Origin: Anthonomus grandis grandis | Lineage: Eukaryota; Arthropoda; Insecta; Coleoptera; Curculionidae | Length of the DNA stretch: 64,000 bases | Reading direction: 5' to 3' | NCBI RefSeq assembly: GCF_022605725.1 | Contig: NC_065558.1 | Location: forward strand, 6,014,001 to 6,078,000 | Shown: positions 48,346 to 59,702 of the stretch, in pieces | Numbering within the stretch: the stretch's first letter is position 1 | Layout of the letters: each line of letters begins with the position of its first letter | Program-made: the position numbers and the translations under genes | The notes under the pieces: model-generated | What the model was told of the DNA's origin: nothing | Databases searched by the model: none | The model's input: only the letters and a program-made list of their open reading frames with translations

Positions 48346-49701
48346 AAGAGAGATGGTGATGAAAATAGTAATGGCTATTCTTCTTTAGTTTCCCTGATTA
48401 TAGGAATATTATTAGGAAATTTCCTCATCTTGGAATAATCCATTAAGATTTCGGTGTATATACAAATGCTTATTATACTTTTGAATATTAATGAATTTAA
48501 TCGAGCAAATACTACATAAAAACATGATTATAATATTTACTTACCTGTATTATCACAAAAACTCAAACAAGATGGACAAAATTCACTTAACCAATGCACT
48601 AATATGCAATACTTTATCCCATAGGAGCCTGAGCTCACGCTCTCTTAATAATTTTGGTGCGAGGTGTGACTAAACAAACGGCAAACGCCGAATTAGCCTA
48701 AATTAGCTGAGTATAGGTATGGCGTATTTGGTGGCGTGTGTTAATTTACGTAGCGAATTATGTAATTTTACAAAATATATGTATTTTTTCGTTTTGTTTA
48801 CGTATTTTTACCGTGTAAACTAAAATATTACTTTGTATATAGTAAAAATTACATGCAAAATAAATTTTACAAATGATATTTTGTATTTTGTATGTTTTAC
48901 AAAGTAATGTTCAATATACTTTAAAAAATTACTAAAGTTTGGGCTTCTACAGAATACAATTGGTGATTAATAATAAATTTATTTGGTATATTTCCCCCTA
49001 TTTTTTCAGTGTAGTGGTCATTTTTGGTTTGCAGTAGCAGTCCACGTATATTTATAAGTTCGTGACTGCAACGTATTTTAAAGTAATAAAAAAAAAAACG
49101 GTTTCATTACGTAATTTGTCATTGATTTCTAGATCGGGTAATGAAACAAAACATAAACTAAAAAGTAAGATTCGTGACATCGATAATAAATTTGACAGAT
49201 TCGGCGCGAGATAACCGAGCAGCAAAATAATCATGCAAAGCAGCAAATATTAAAAAACAATCGGGGAAATCGTTTTTCGCCTCGCTGTATATACAGCTTA
49301 GCATCGGCGTCGAACCTCCGAAAGTGACAAGTTTGTCTTATTTATAGCATTTCATTGCTCTGACATTGACAAAACATCATTTTTTAAAAATGTCCAATTT
49401 CATTGCAACGGATAGCTTAAATTACATATTTAGTAATACATGTGACACGCCAAAAAGGCAGAACAATAACAAATAAAATCAACTGACGTTTAAAAATGAT
49501 AGATATAATACCGAATGAATCAGAAACTTAAAATCCCTCTGGTGAGCTGAAAATTTGTTTGCATTTTCCATGTCCTTTACCAAATTAATACTCCTAAATA
49601 GCCACGCCCATGCCTATAGTAAACTAAGATCGAATTTTGTGTGATGCGTGGTACCTGCAGTACTCTTGCCCCAAAATAAAGACCAAACGGACGAGCAATG
49701 C

Positions 49702-49726
49702 ATGGTACTGCGCGGTTCTTGTAACG
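49702..49726 (+). CDS. Candidate stathmin first coding exon
   Basis: ATG at 49702 opens MVLRGSCN plus one base and runs into a near-consensus donor (AACG|GTAAGTCA). The exit phase (one base) is exactly what the stathmin exon at 51473 needs, and would give ...SCNATEVRCQ. An upstream overlapping ATG (49698) hits a stop at the exon end. A cysteine near the N-terminus would suit lipid anchoring as in membrane-bound stathmins, but this is inference. Other start exons further upstream are possible. Confidence 0.42.
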
Positions 49727-50487
49727 GTAAGTCAAATTGTGGGTACCAGTTTTCAGTAGTTGTTCAGTAGAAGTTGAAAATCACTTGCACGTTTATGTAT
49801 GCAGCAATGTCGTCACTCGCTTCTTGGCAGTCAGTTTTTTTTTTCGTCTGCATAACCTGTTGCGGTGACATTCAAGGCAAACTCCGCGTTATTAATAATT
49901 ATTTTTTGCACTTTTTACGTATACCAACACTGTCCCCAAGGAAAATGTTTGTTTTTCCCGAGGGGTTTATGTCGAATAACCACATGAGCAAAGAAAAGGG
50001 GGGCTTTTTCATGAATATTTGAAGTATCAGCGGCTAGAAGGAAGGTTGAGATATCGATCAAAACGGGAGACGGCATCGCGTTTTGCTACGACGAATGCGA
50101 CGTCGGGCATACGATAACCGCGTCGCCGTCCCGGCGCTTTTATAGAAAAAATAACCAGGGAAACACGTTTCCTATATAGACAATAGGGCGCCGAATTGTC
50201 GGCCTATACACTGAATCGTATATGAGTAATGGACATTTTGTTTTCTCTGTACATAATTTCCATCGTCGACTTTGCATATATGTTGGTCGTTGAAAACTTG
50301 TAATAACTTGGTCCAGTTTACTCAACACTTCTGAAAATGCTATAACTTATTATCCTAATCTTAAGCTTGTAAGTCTAAAGGCAACTGAAATATTTAGGAA
50401 ACACTTTTTTCAAGCATGTTCAAAGTGTAAATAGCATTTGCTTAATCTTCCAAGGGCCATATGTTGAAAATCATGGTTTTCTATGTA

Positions 50488-51297
50488 CAGGGTGTCCCAA
50501 ATTCGAGCCTCACCATTGGGATCTCGTTTACTAGAAGAGATAGGAGGTCGGTTAAATTGAGGCATAGTTGCGCAATTTGGTGCTCATTAAAAAGTCAGAA
50601 TACTTCCGAAGATATTTGAAAAAAACCGAATATTGGCGATTTCATTTTTATTTTTTTACGACTCTATTTAAATAGATATAACAAAATAAATTACTCATTC
50701 TCATTGCTACTTTCTCTATTTTAAAAAATGGTGTCGTCAGATTTTCAAACCGACGTTTCGTATTTGAGCTTTTATCATCAAGTTTGTTTTTTTAAATACG
50801 GCCCTGGATTTTTTATTACGGATTTTCTCTCTATCCCACTGATTTTGGAGTATAATAAAAAAAATTCTTTAACACAATAACTTGCACGGCCTTAAGTAGG
50901 AATCGTCAGAACGCAAGTGGTTTTTCTTTGTTTAATAGACTGGCTAAAAAGAGGTGAGAAGTCTGTGAGTGTTCAAAATGTTTCGCAAAATGCTTGGATT
51001 TTAGTCCGCGGTCAATTGTTTGATATTATTTTCTTTCTAAAAATGGACATTTTCGAAAGAAAAAAAAAGTGTAGAACATGGGGTTTTACGTATATTTAAA
51101 ATGATTTCATAGATAAATTATATAAAATTTTGCCATTTAAACATGTATATCATGCGACAATAAATACGAATTAGGCGCATGGACTATTTAGTGCCGCATC
51201 TGCGACACATCAATGATTCTAATAGATCTCTGAACTGGACTTTATCTCTTCTAGTTTACGAGATCTCAATGGTGAAGCTCGAATTTGGGACACCCTG
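50488..51297. mobile_element. 810-bp DNA element with CAGGGTGTCCCAAA ends
   Basis: Ends CAGGGTGTCCCAAATTCGAG and its complement, bordered by TA on both sides (50486-50487 and 51298-51299). The inverted repeat runs about 60 bp (through TCTCGT(A/T)(A/T)ACTAGAAGAGAT) and continues weakly further in. There is no transposase inside, so it is non-autonomous. It lies in the intron between the candidate first exon and exon 2 of the stathmin gene. Confidence 0.78.
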
Positions 51298-51472
51298 TAA
51301 AACCCTTATCCGCGTTAAAACCAAACAGCAATCCAACAAACTAAAACGCTTCTTTATATTTTGTTTCACGCTTACAGGTTTCACAAATTTATTTTCGCTT
51401 CTTTTTTATTACCATTTTTACGATATATCCTGTTCACATTCGATTACAAAAACCCTCGTCTCTTCTTTCTAG

Positions 51473-51642
51473 CAACCGAAGTAAGATGCCAGGAAAAGAC
51501 CCGCGGCGGGGTCCGTTACGAGGTGATCCTGGGAGAGCCAGATGCGAAGGCTGCGCCCCCCAAGAAGCCCCTGTCCCCCAAGAACTCCGTCTCCGTACAA
51601 GACATCGAGGAGAAGCTTAAAGCAGCCGAGGAACGAAGATTA
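51473..51642 (+). CDS. stai: Stathmin exon 2: N-terminal core
   Basis: After CTTTCTAG the frame reads TEVRCQEKTRGGVRYEVIL, the beta-hairpin cap that binds the end of alpha-tubulin. A Pro-rich Ser-containing linker follows (KKPLSPKNSVSV, comparable to the regulatory phosphosite region PLSPPKKK of vertebrate stathmin), and then the start of the long helix IEEKLKAAEERRL, which is nearly the vertebrate KLEAAEERR signature. It enters in phase 1 and leaves in phase 0 at TTA|GTAAGT. Stathmins sequester tubulin dimers and promote microtubule disassembly. This is the strongest family match in the window. The gene symbol is by analogy with Drosophila. Confidence 0.93.
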
Positions 51643-51775
51643 GTAAGTGTCATATATTATACTTCGGTTATCAATCACGCTGTGACTGGAAAAGGGTGGT
51701 AACTTTTTTTTTGTACTGATTTAAACGTAGCCGTGGAATATGAAATTAACGAGCATATTGTTTTTTTTTTTCAAG

Positions 51776-51961
51776 CAACTGGAATCGAGCAAAATGGCCG
51801 CCCTATCGGCTAAAATGCAAAAGATCGAGGAAGCGAGCCGTAAAAAAGACGAACAGACCAGTCAGTTTATCACCGCCACCCGTGACGCCCTGGAACAAAA
51901 AATGGGAACCGTCACCGAGAAGAGGGAAGCTTATATAACCGACTTGAAAACGAAACTGAAG
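51776..51961 (+). CDS. stai: Stathmin exon 3: coiled-coil helix
   Basis: 62 codons, phase 0/0, between TTTTCAAG and AAG|GTAAAT. Begins QLESSKMAALSAKMQKIEEA, then a charged helix with TRDALEQKMGTVTEKREAYI. The latter aligns with the first tubulin-binding repeat (AxEKLxxKMExxxENREA) of stathmin. The intron before it is only 133 bp, while the one after it is 6.5 kb and full of transposons. Confidence 0.93.
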
Positions 51962-52640
51962 GTAAATACGCATTGGATCAATCAAATTAATTAATGTACA
52001 AACATGTATAACACTCAATGGACCGGTCAATATACTGCAACTACGTTAATGAACAAATAACAATAACAAATCAGGAATCATGACATTGCTTACACGTTCC
52101 TTTTACCTGATTTGACCCACTGTGCAGATTGAAGGACAGCAGCTGATTAAGGTCCAATCAATAACGTCATGAAGAAGCAAGGAATCCTGATAAAGCTCTA
52201 ATTTATGATGGGAAATGGGAGCATCACTTGAGATGGCCCTTAAAACTTAATACTTCGCTGAAAACCTTACTTAAGATCTCACTTACGACACTAAAATTAA
52301 CACGTGAAACTTTAAAAATGGCGGCCTTAAAAACCGTGAGAAATTTTTTTACATAGAATAGGAATCAAGCTTTCTTTCACATTACATGGCTAGTGTTCCC
52401 GTAAGGTAACACTAGTCATGAGGTCGAATCCCAACCTCAAGCTGTCGAACTTGTTAACTTCCTTTCCTTTGTAACACTGGTTTCTTCCGGACTAGCTGTT
52501 ATTGCTCTGGCCGGTCTTCTCAGTTGCAACTGCGTGCTATGGTACTTAGATCTCCTATACTACTTTTCTCTGTAGCATCTGGGTGCTGAGGTTGGATTAA
52601 AGAATTTTTAACTTCTTACAGGATAGGAGAGAGTAATTAG
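51962..52640. other. Stathmin intron 3, 5' part
   Basis: No coding segment. A short inverted pair (CTAGTGTTCCCGTAAGGTAACACTAG, read in two halves) lies near 52391-52415, close to where the 3' end of the following jockey-like element should be. Confidence 0.35.
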
Positions 52641-53376
52641 GATTCGGGAAAAGGTTGCCAGTTATCTTTGGGCGGAGCCAGAGCCCGAGCCCCGCTCCTC
52701 ACAGAGAAAACAAAGCCTGAGATACTAAAAGAACTGTTTTAGTCATATTTGAGTTTGGCGGCTAATATCACATTACGCCTTTCCATGGCCGGTTTTCTCT
52801 TGGTCTGAGGAGAAATTCTCCTATTAGGAAGTTTTCTACATTTCTGACTTTTTCCTTGAACTTTGAATGTTTTTTAATTGTAATGTATTCTTGAATTGTA
52901 TTAAATTTGCAGTCAGAGTGTAGATCAACATTCCTTACGAAGAAGGGTGCATTTGTGAACATCTTCAAACCAGTGGCGGCTCCTTCTTAGGGTGAATTGG
53001 TCAATGACCCCCCTTAAATAATCTCATAAAAATACCAATTTTAATATAAATATCTTTTATCTAAAACTTCATTGTGAATTATAAAATTCTCTAAGCAGTC
53101 TGCATTGGCAAAACAAATATATTATTAACGTCGGGCCTCGCGCGCATCACAAGTCCCGTGGCTGGGCCGTATTTTAAATTGTCCCTATACAGTTCTTACC
53201 GCTTATGAAGAAATGCATGTAAAATAGAACAAAGAAGGCAGATTAGCATTTCGTGAGCGGGAGTGAGAGTCACCTTTCAGTCCTATATCGCCAACGTAGT
53301 CGACGGCCCGACTGGATGAATGTTTTCAGTTTTGTTTTAGATAGTTACTGTTTGCCGCCCGCACGAAATAATTGCC

Positions 53377-53423
53377 TTAAAATCTGCTGGAACATTAAGT
53401 TATGATGTTCCAGCAGATTTTAA
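53377..53423. repeat. Perfect 19-bp inverted repeat inside the hAT
   Basis: Arms TTAAAATCTGCTGGAACAT (53377-53395) and its exact complement (53405-53423) with a 9-nt loop. It lies between the 5' terminus and the zinc-finger region of the hAT element. Confidence 0.85.
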
Positions 53424-53559
53424 TTTAAATAATTATGACGGCTTGAGAAAAAGGAAAGTGGTTGACCAAAACCAAATATGAATTTAAAACAAACAACAAA
53501 GGATAGGGGTAAAGATATTCAAAAATATTTTAAAGAATCAATGTACAATTTGTGTGATT

Positions 53560-54553
53560 GGATTTGTGCCTGCAGTGTGAGAAATGCTACTAATTTTTTT
53601 GCTACCCGTGTTTACTGTCTTCGAATGACGCTGTATGGGCGAAAAACGGAGTAATTGACATTAAGCATTTAAAAGTGAAAATTACAAAGCTTGCTTCTTC
53701 CACTACTCATACAAATTCATCAATGAGTTACGCAAGTTTAGGACGTGTTAACACAGTCTAACAGTTGAAAACTATATACTTTGGTGTTAACATATGACAG
53801 AAACTTGATAGTGTATATCGTAAATCTGTGCATGACTTTAATGAATCGGTTTCTATAAATAGGTATATTTTAAACAAACTAATCGGCTGTGTAAAATTTT
53901 GCGGAGTTTTCGAAATTGCATTGCGCGGTCATGACGAAAGTATCAGCTCCAATAATCCTGGAATTTTTCTGGGCCTTATCGATTTTGTTTCTGAACTGGA
54001 TTTAATGTTTAAAGAACATATTGAAAAAAGTACAGTATTTAAAGGCACATCAAAAACAATTCGGAACGATATTTTAGAATCAATGTTAGCCATTGTACAT
54101 ACTCATATAATTAAGGAGATTGGCCAGACAAATTTTGTGGCAATTCAAGTAGATGAGATCACAGACAGCTTCAATAAAACGCAGATGATTGTCATATTGC
54201 GATATGTATTAACTGATATTGTACATGAAAGATTTTGGAAATTTGTTAACCCTTCAGGTGCCACAGCACAACATTTAACTAATGTAATATTGGAAGAACT
54301 TCAATTATCAAAAATTAATCAAGCACCTGAAAAATGAATTGCCCAAAGTTACGATGGTGCATCAGTCATGAGCGGTAAACTGGGAGGAGTACAAACAAAA
54401 ATTAAAGAAATATACCCAAATGCACACTTTATTCACTGCTATGCCCATCAACTTAATCTTATCCTGCAAAAAGCGGCGAGTCAACATAAACCGATAAAAA
54501 TATTTTTTGTAAATTTATACGCATTTTCGGCCGATCTCCAAAACGTACGATAA
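53560..54553 (+). pseudogene. hAT transposase (ZMYM1/DUF4371-like), broken
   Basis: A Cys-rich patch at about 53560-53620 looks like the TTF-type finger of this group. The open frame 53828-54337 reads NKLIGCVKFCGVFEIALRGH, then NPGIFLGLIDFVSELD, and FVAIQVDEITDSFNKTQM with the first catalytic Asp. After an in-frame TGA it continues GASVMSGKLGGVQTKIKE and FIHCYAHQLNLILQKA (second Asp region altered, CAHQLNL motif intact). It ends at about 54553, well before the conserved hAT C-terminal domain. Not functional as it stands. Confidence 0.78.
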
Positions 54554-55680
54554 TTCTGGGTAGAGTGGTTTCGATAACCTGTTTATACCCTTTTTCTTAT
54601 ATTTTTATTTAAAATATTTACTCTAATAAAAAGGCAAAGTTAATTTTCGGAAAACGATTTAAGCATTTAAAGTTATTTTTACCGCTTAATAGGGTAAATA
54701 TTTCGGTAAAGATTATTGAGTTTTATCTAAGTCTGTATTTTTTATCTAAAATATAAATGCTAAAAGATCTTTCAAATACTTTAAAAAATCAATAGTTTGA
54801 TTTGTTTTTTTTTCTATTAGAGTAAACTATACGTTTTCAAACCAAAATGACCCCCCTGAAGATTGACCCACGAGCCGCCACTGCTTCAAACACTTATTCT
54901 GAAACACCTGAAGCTTTCTGATGTTCGTCTTCGTGGTATTCCAGAAATTGAGGCGTAAAGTAGTTTAGGACGTAGAACCTGTTTATAGACCATTAATTTA
55001 TTAGTCAAAGAGAGCTTACTGCTCCTGCAGAGAAAGGAGTAGAGCGCATGAATGATTCCATTGCATGAGTTCATTTGCTTTATAATGTGCGTGTTGAAGT
55101 TATTCTTTTTGTCGAAATATACTCTTAGGTACTTAATCTCGTCTTTCCAGGGGACCAGCGTGCCCGAAATTGCCAAATTTGGGATGTTGCGGTCATGCTT
55201 TTTTGTTTGTTATTAGAATGGCCTCTGTTTTCTTACTATTTATTTTGATTTTTCAGTTCACTTCCAGTTTCCGTTCCAGTCCACTCTATAATTTTATCTA
55301 GATGACTCTGCATGTACGCTGATATCTGGACTAAATTTTTACAACTCGCAAAGACACAAGTGTCGTCCGCGAATAATGCGACTTGCGAATAGTGTGTGCT
55401 TTTTGGAATGTCCCCTTGGTATATTGGTTGAATAAAATTGGTGCGAGCGGGGAGCCTTGGGGAACTCCCGCTCTCATCCTGTTAAAGGAGGTACCGTTTA
55501 GTCTAACAGTAAATTCCCTGTCTTTCAGGAAATTTTTAATAAATTTAGTGAATTGTGAACTTGTTAACCTGAAGGCCACACCATTTGGCAAGAAAGTCAA
55601 AACGCAATTTCTGGGTACCTCTTCGATGGATAATCTCACGCAGGCCCAGTTTTACGAGAATTGACTATACAACGTTGCCT

Positions 55681-56220
55681 TGCTTAGCTTTAAGTTGCAG
55701 CGAGTAGAGAAATCAGTCTAATCCCAAAAGGCAAAGTATTCAAATTACAGGATAAACAATGGCAACAACAGCCCGGTATCGAAAATGCCAATACGTAAAA
55801 AGTTGATCCTTGAGCATGGCTTGCATAACCAATAACAAAGACAGATTGAAAAACCACGTTACAGAGAGAGAGAAAAATAACCTGATTCCAGTAAATTGTT
55901 TAAAATTTAAAGCGAAGGACAGCTAACGGCATCTAGGAGTTCTTATTTTTTTACAAGGTCATTAACCGACTTTACACTAGATGTCGCGATCTGTACTATC
56001 TTCATACAATATTAAATTTAAATTATTAAAGCAGCCAAAAAAAATAAAAACGTTACATTACATAGGCTTGCTACTTAATTACAGGAAAGAATTACTTAAT
56101 CAAGATACAATTAATCGGCACCAGTTTTCTGGAAAATGATAGAACAGAGCATTTATTGTGTCTCATGTCTCAACTTTATTAATTTTTACTTAAAGGAATT
56201 TTCAATCATTTTCAGTAGCT
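55681..56220. other. Intronic stretch between two retroelements
   Basis: No motif-bearing frame and no second copy in the window were noticed. Confidence 0.35.
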
Positions 56221-57480
56221 ATATTTATGAACAATTTGATATCATTTGCAAACAGTAAACTTAAATCTGGCAAAACAGTAAGATTTAGATCCTTGAGTAA
56301 GTCCCGAGCAAACTTTATATATGAAGTTATAAAGACTTCCACAAATTTTTTCGACCTCGGAAATAAGGTTTTTTTAAAGCAACTAATTCCTTTAAAAAAC
56401 CAAAATATGTTAGCTTATGAAGAGGTACAAAGTGGTCAATTTGGTCAAAAGCTTTGCAGAAATCAAGGTGAATTACATCGAAGTGACCCCTATTATTCAA
56501 ATGCCGATACAAATAATCATTTAAGGAAGCCAGGTATTTTTAAAAAACCAAATTTGAGTGTATTCTATTAGAAAGAACTATATTACAAAAAGTTTAGAGA
56601 AATTACATAATATCGATATAGCTCTATAATTTTGAATGTCATTCTTCGGTCCCTTTTTGAATATCGAGGATATTCGTGCAGTCATCCATTTATCGGGAAA
56701 GACTGTTGAAGACAAGATAAGATTAAAAACATGTGCAACAAATTTTGACAAAACACGTTTAAAATTGAAACAATTTTGTGTTGGCAAGGGGGAAAATTAT
56801 TAGTTTCAGGTAATTTACTTTTAATATTCACAATTAATGAAGGATGATAAAAATCACAATTAACAAGTGAAAAATTGTTCGAATAGACTTACACTCAGAC
56901 AAATTGATGATCACTAAATGCAGAATTCTTCCATTGACATTAAAAAAGTTATTACATTGTACGAAGTCTATTGTGTTCATAAATGCCATGGTTGATCTTA
57001 CAGTAGTCATCCTGGTGAAGAAAATAGATACGATATTAAAATCACCCGTTATAATGAGTTTCTTTTCACACAAATATTGCGTTGTTTCAAAGTTCATATA
57101 ATCGTACACCATACCATGAACGCATTTGTGACTAGCAGGAAGTCTATAGCACATAAATGGTCAAAGTACAATAAAATGTGAAATTTGAAGCAAATAAGCA
57201 ATTAACTGCCAACAACATACTTCCACCCTTCGACAATCCAGTTCTGTCCAGATTCCAAGTACACGAACATTCTGATAATAAAAATCTATAGTATCGGTGT
57301 GGGAAATCAGACGTAGCTGTCCAAATGGATCTAAGACAGGTTTCTAGATCCCCTTGTTCAGCGAAAATTTCCATCCTTGTGGTAAATTCTGCTAAAGATG
57401 CGATGAGATGAATATTGCATATACATACTTCTTCTTTGCCAATTATCATCGTTAATCATTAATACCCTGAGATATTCGTA
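56220..57480 (-). mobile_element. Decayed non-LTR element F2 (EN + RT)
   Basis: The minus strand carries endonuclease remnants (KKLIITGDFNIV, 57080-57040, the conserved GDFN) and then RT starts: FPDKWMTARISSIFKKGPKN and NYRAISILCNFSKLF (56700-56578), and FDVIHLDFCKAFDQIDHFV (56512-56420) with the first catalytic Asp. The LDFCKAFD block is followed by frameshifts, and no FADD block is contiguous. Different sequence from F1, so a separate insertion. Confidence 0.62.
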
Positions 57481-58030
57481 CAACGGTACTGATATAGTAA
57501 GGATATAGGTACAACGACCTCAAAGAGACGTTTTATTTCTTCTGAACCAAACAACTGTGATAAAGGCATCTTCCGCGCAATGCAATATATTTTTAAGATG
57601 TGTTTTGTTGATGTTACTTTCAGAAGCTTTAGAACTCGATAGAGTCCCCACTTCATTTGTTCCTTTAGAGTCAAGATTTCATAAGTTCAGTTTTGGTGCT
57701 CAAGTTCAGTATTTATGCTCGGACCTAACTTCACGGCTATTTGCTCACTGGTGGGTATTCAACTGGGCTTCGAGTGAGTCACTGGATTTGCACTTTATAT
57801 TATCCTGAGCCATAGGATGGCTGGATTTAGGACTGTGTAGTTTCTGCTGAATCCCATTAATTTTTTATTCAAATTCTGAGGTCTCTAGTTTTAATTTTAT
57901 GTGGATGTCTAATATCCTTCCCCAGATATGTATTCATTGATTGTACACTGTGTCCCATTTTGGATTGCGACTGTGCATTGCTGCACGTTGTCTATCCTTA
58001 TCGCGTTTATAACATCGGTTATTAATTTCC
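57481..58030. other. Intronic stretch, nothing assigned
   Basis: Possible further 5' remnant of the retroelement on the minus strand, but no clear motif. Confidence 0.3.
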
Positions 58031-58195
58031 ATCCTTGTTCACACTCACAACAAGGCAAGACTTTTTTTGGATGCATAGTAATAAATTCAAAAAAAGTTGA
58101 AGAGAAAACAACAGTGCTTCACTTATGATTCATTATTTACGTTTATACATTACGTCGCACCTCTGGTCTATGTCTCTCTACACTACTTACTAGAG

Positions 58196-58377
58196 CAGTG
58201 TTACTCAAACTTTTTTCGTGACGAAACTAAAAGCAAAAGCACTTATATGTGAATTGTTTTTTAATAATCATACAAAAAAAGATAGATACAGGTCCACTTT
58301 AATACATGCATTCATTTATTATGACTGCTGGCGGAGCTTTACCGGAGGTTTCGCGAAGCACACTTTGAGTAACGCTG
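58196..58377. mobile_element. 182-bp hAT-like MITE
   Basis: Starts CAGTGTTACTCAAA and ends TTTGAGTAACGCTG, an inverted pair with one mismatch. The flanks TACTAGAG (left) and AACTAGAG (right, offset by two bases) resemble an 8-bp duplication. A copied version of this locus at about 61305 reads GTTACTAGAGTATATGAG with no element, i.e. the empty site. It lies 100 bp before stathmin exon 4. Confidence 0.85.
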
Positions 58378-58478
58378 TTAACTAGAGTATATGAGAAACT
58401 ATCGTTGACTTTTTAACTTTAACTCTGCATCCAAGTTTTTTATTGGGCAAGTACAATTATATTTTATGTCTGATTTAG

Positions 58479-58625
58479 GATCATATTGAGAACGTGGAAA
58501 AGACCCGCCTCTCCTTGGAGCAACAGACTGACGAGGTTCGCAGTGCCATCGAGGAAAAACTGAAGACCGCCTCGGTCCAGCGGGACGAGAACATTAAAAA
58601 AATGCTCGATCGCTTGAAGGAACAC
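58479..58625 (+). CDS. stai: Stathmin exon 4: coiled-coil module
   Basis: 49 codons, phase 0/0, between TGATTTAG and CAC|GTAAGT. Reads DHIENVEKTRLSLEQQTDEV and ends NIKKMLDRLKEH. It is a charged amphipathic helix that would extend the stathmin domain, including EEKLKTASVQRDENI, similar to a tubulin-binding repeat. The first 14 nt and the preceding intron end are duplicated at 61127-61409. Confidence 0.92.
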
Positions 58626-58811
58626 GTAAGTGCATTTTTAGAATCACTTAAATATCAAATCGTCTAAATAGATTAGTTAGATTCATGGTCGCTTTTTCGT
58701 AGCAGCTGTCTATCTAGCTCACTCTCGAAACTCTCTTGGTTTTGTTTCGCTTCCGTCCATCGTTTTTTGTTTTTGTTCTGCATGTTTGTTTTTTTTTTTG
58801 GCATTTCGAAG

Positions 58812-58952
58812 GAGGAGCAGGTGCAGAAGGTGAAGACTTGCAATAACGTGAAACTGCAGGAGCTCGGCACGCAGATTCAGGAGAAACTCGTTCAGGCCCA
58901 GACCAGGAAGGAGCAGATCGAACAGGAACAAATCGAGAGGTTGAGGAAGAAC
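58812..58952 (+). CDS. stai: Stathmin exon 5: coiled-coil module
   Basis: 47 codons, phase 0/0. Reads EEQVQKVKTCNNVKLQELGT and ends EQEQIERLRKN|GTAAGT. The acceptor is TTTTTTTTTTTGGCATTTCGAAG. Same modular design as exons 4, 6 and 7: each ends in a basic residue pair followed by H or N just before the donor. Confidence 0.9.
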
Positions 58953-59374
58953 GTAAGTAGGGAGTTTTTTGAGCTCATGCCGATTGCCTTTTTGTTAATC
59001 ATCTGTTTGCTTAATTTTTTTTTTAAGTATCTCATCTTTCTTAATTTCTTATGTTTTTCTGATTTGTTTTTGTGAGGGTTTTTGTGGTATACTGAATACA
59101 AAATTAATATTACTAGTAATTGATAAAACAAATGGGTGCACTTCTGTTTCCATAAATAACATTTTAATCAGCGGTAACCTGCGCTAAGCGCGTTGACTTA
59201 TTTTAAATTTTAACAAGGAGGGAAATAATCGGTTTCTCGATTTATATATTCGTAAAGTAAGAAGTGATGCAAACTGTGATTTCCTTACTTATACCAACGA
59301 TGGTCAAAAACCCTCGCTAACATGCGCAGCATATTTCCGTTTTATTTTCTTAAATTAAAAAAAAAATCATGTAG

Positions 59375-59527
59375 AACTCAAGACCGTTCGAGAAACAAAA
59401 ATCGGTCGAGTCGACCATTGAGAGCCGCAAATCGGAAGTGATCAATCTGATCGAGAACAAACTGTGCATCGCTGAGCAGATCAGGGAAAAAGAGATCCAA
59501 AAGAAGTTGGAGCTAGCTAAGAAACAC
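59375..59527 (+). CDS. stai: Stathmin exon 6: coiled-coil module
   Basis: 51 codons, phase 0/0, after ATCATGTAG. Reads NSRPFEKQKSVESTIESRKS and ends KKLELAKKH before GTGAGT. Contains IENKLCIAEQIREKEI, again a tubulin-binding-repeat-like helix. Adjacent intron lengths are 422 and 175 bp. Confidence 0.9.
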
Positions 59528-59702
59528 GTGAGTAAACTAGTGAGCACCTCCCTATATACCGGGTGGACCTGTCTCAAAGTAATTATGATTGTGGTACACC
59601 CGGTATATCTTTAATTTGTAGTAGACACGAAGTAGCAACAAATATATATCTATAATAGTGTTGGGGTAATTTTGTTGTATTTTCACTCGCTACATGATTT
59701 AG

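Larger units (their letters stand above)
52971..54883 (+). mobile_element. 1.9-kb hAT element with exact ends and TSD
   Basis: Terminal inverted repeats CAGTGGCGGCTC and GAGCCGCCACTG, flanked by a perfect 8-bp duplication CTTCAAAC (52963-52970 and 54884-54891), the hAT hallmark. The interior codes the N-terminal half of a ZMYM1/ZBED-like hAT transposase (see the CDS entry). The element lacks the C-terminal dimerization region. It interrupts the jockey-like element F1, so it is younger than F1. Confidence 0.92.
52640..55680 (-). mobile_element. Jockey-like non-LTR element F1, split by a hAT
   Basis: In element order on the minus strand: REFTVRLNGTSFNRMRAGVP then QGSPLAPILFNQY (55530-55430), FADDTCVF in another frame, KDEIKYLRVYFDKKNNFNTH and LMVYKQVLRPKLLYA (55176-54960). 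The C-terminal APFFVRNVDLHSDCKFNTI is found at 52968-52768, on the far side of the inserted hAT element. Frameshifts are present. It runs antisense to the stathmin gene in intron 3. Confidence 0.72.

Noticed and set aside
58673..58931. Minus-strand frames across stathmin exon 5
   Set aside because: Antisense shadows of a coding exon and its poly(T) acceptor tract.
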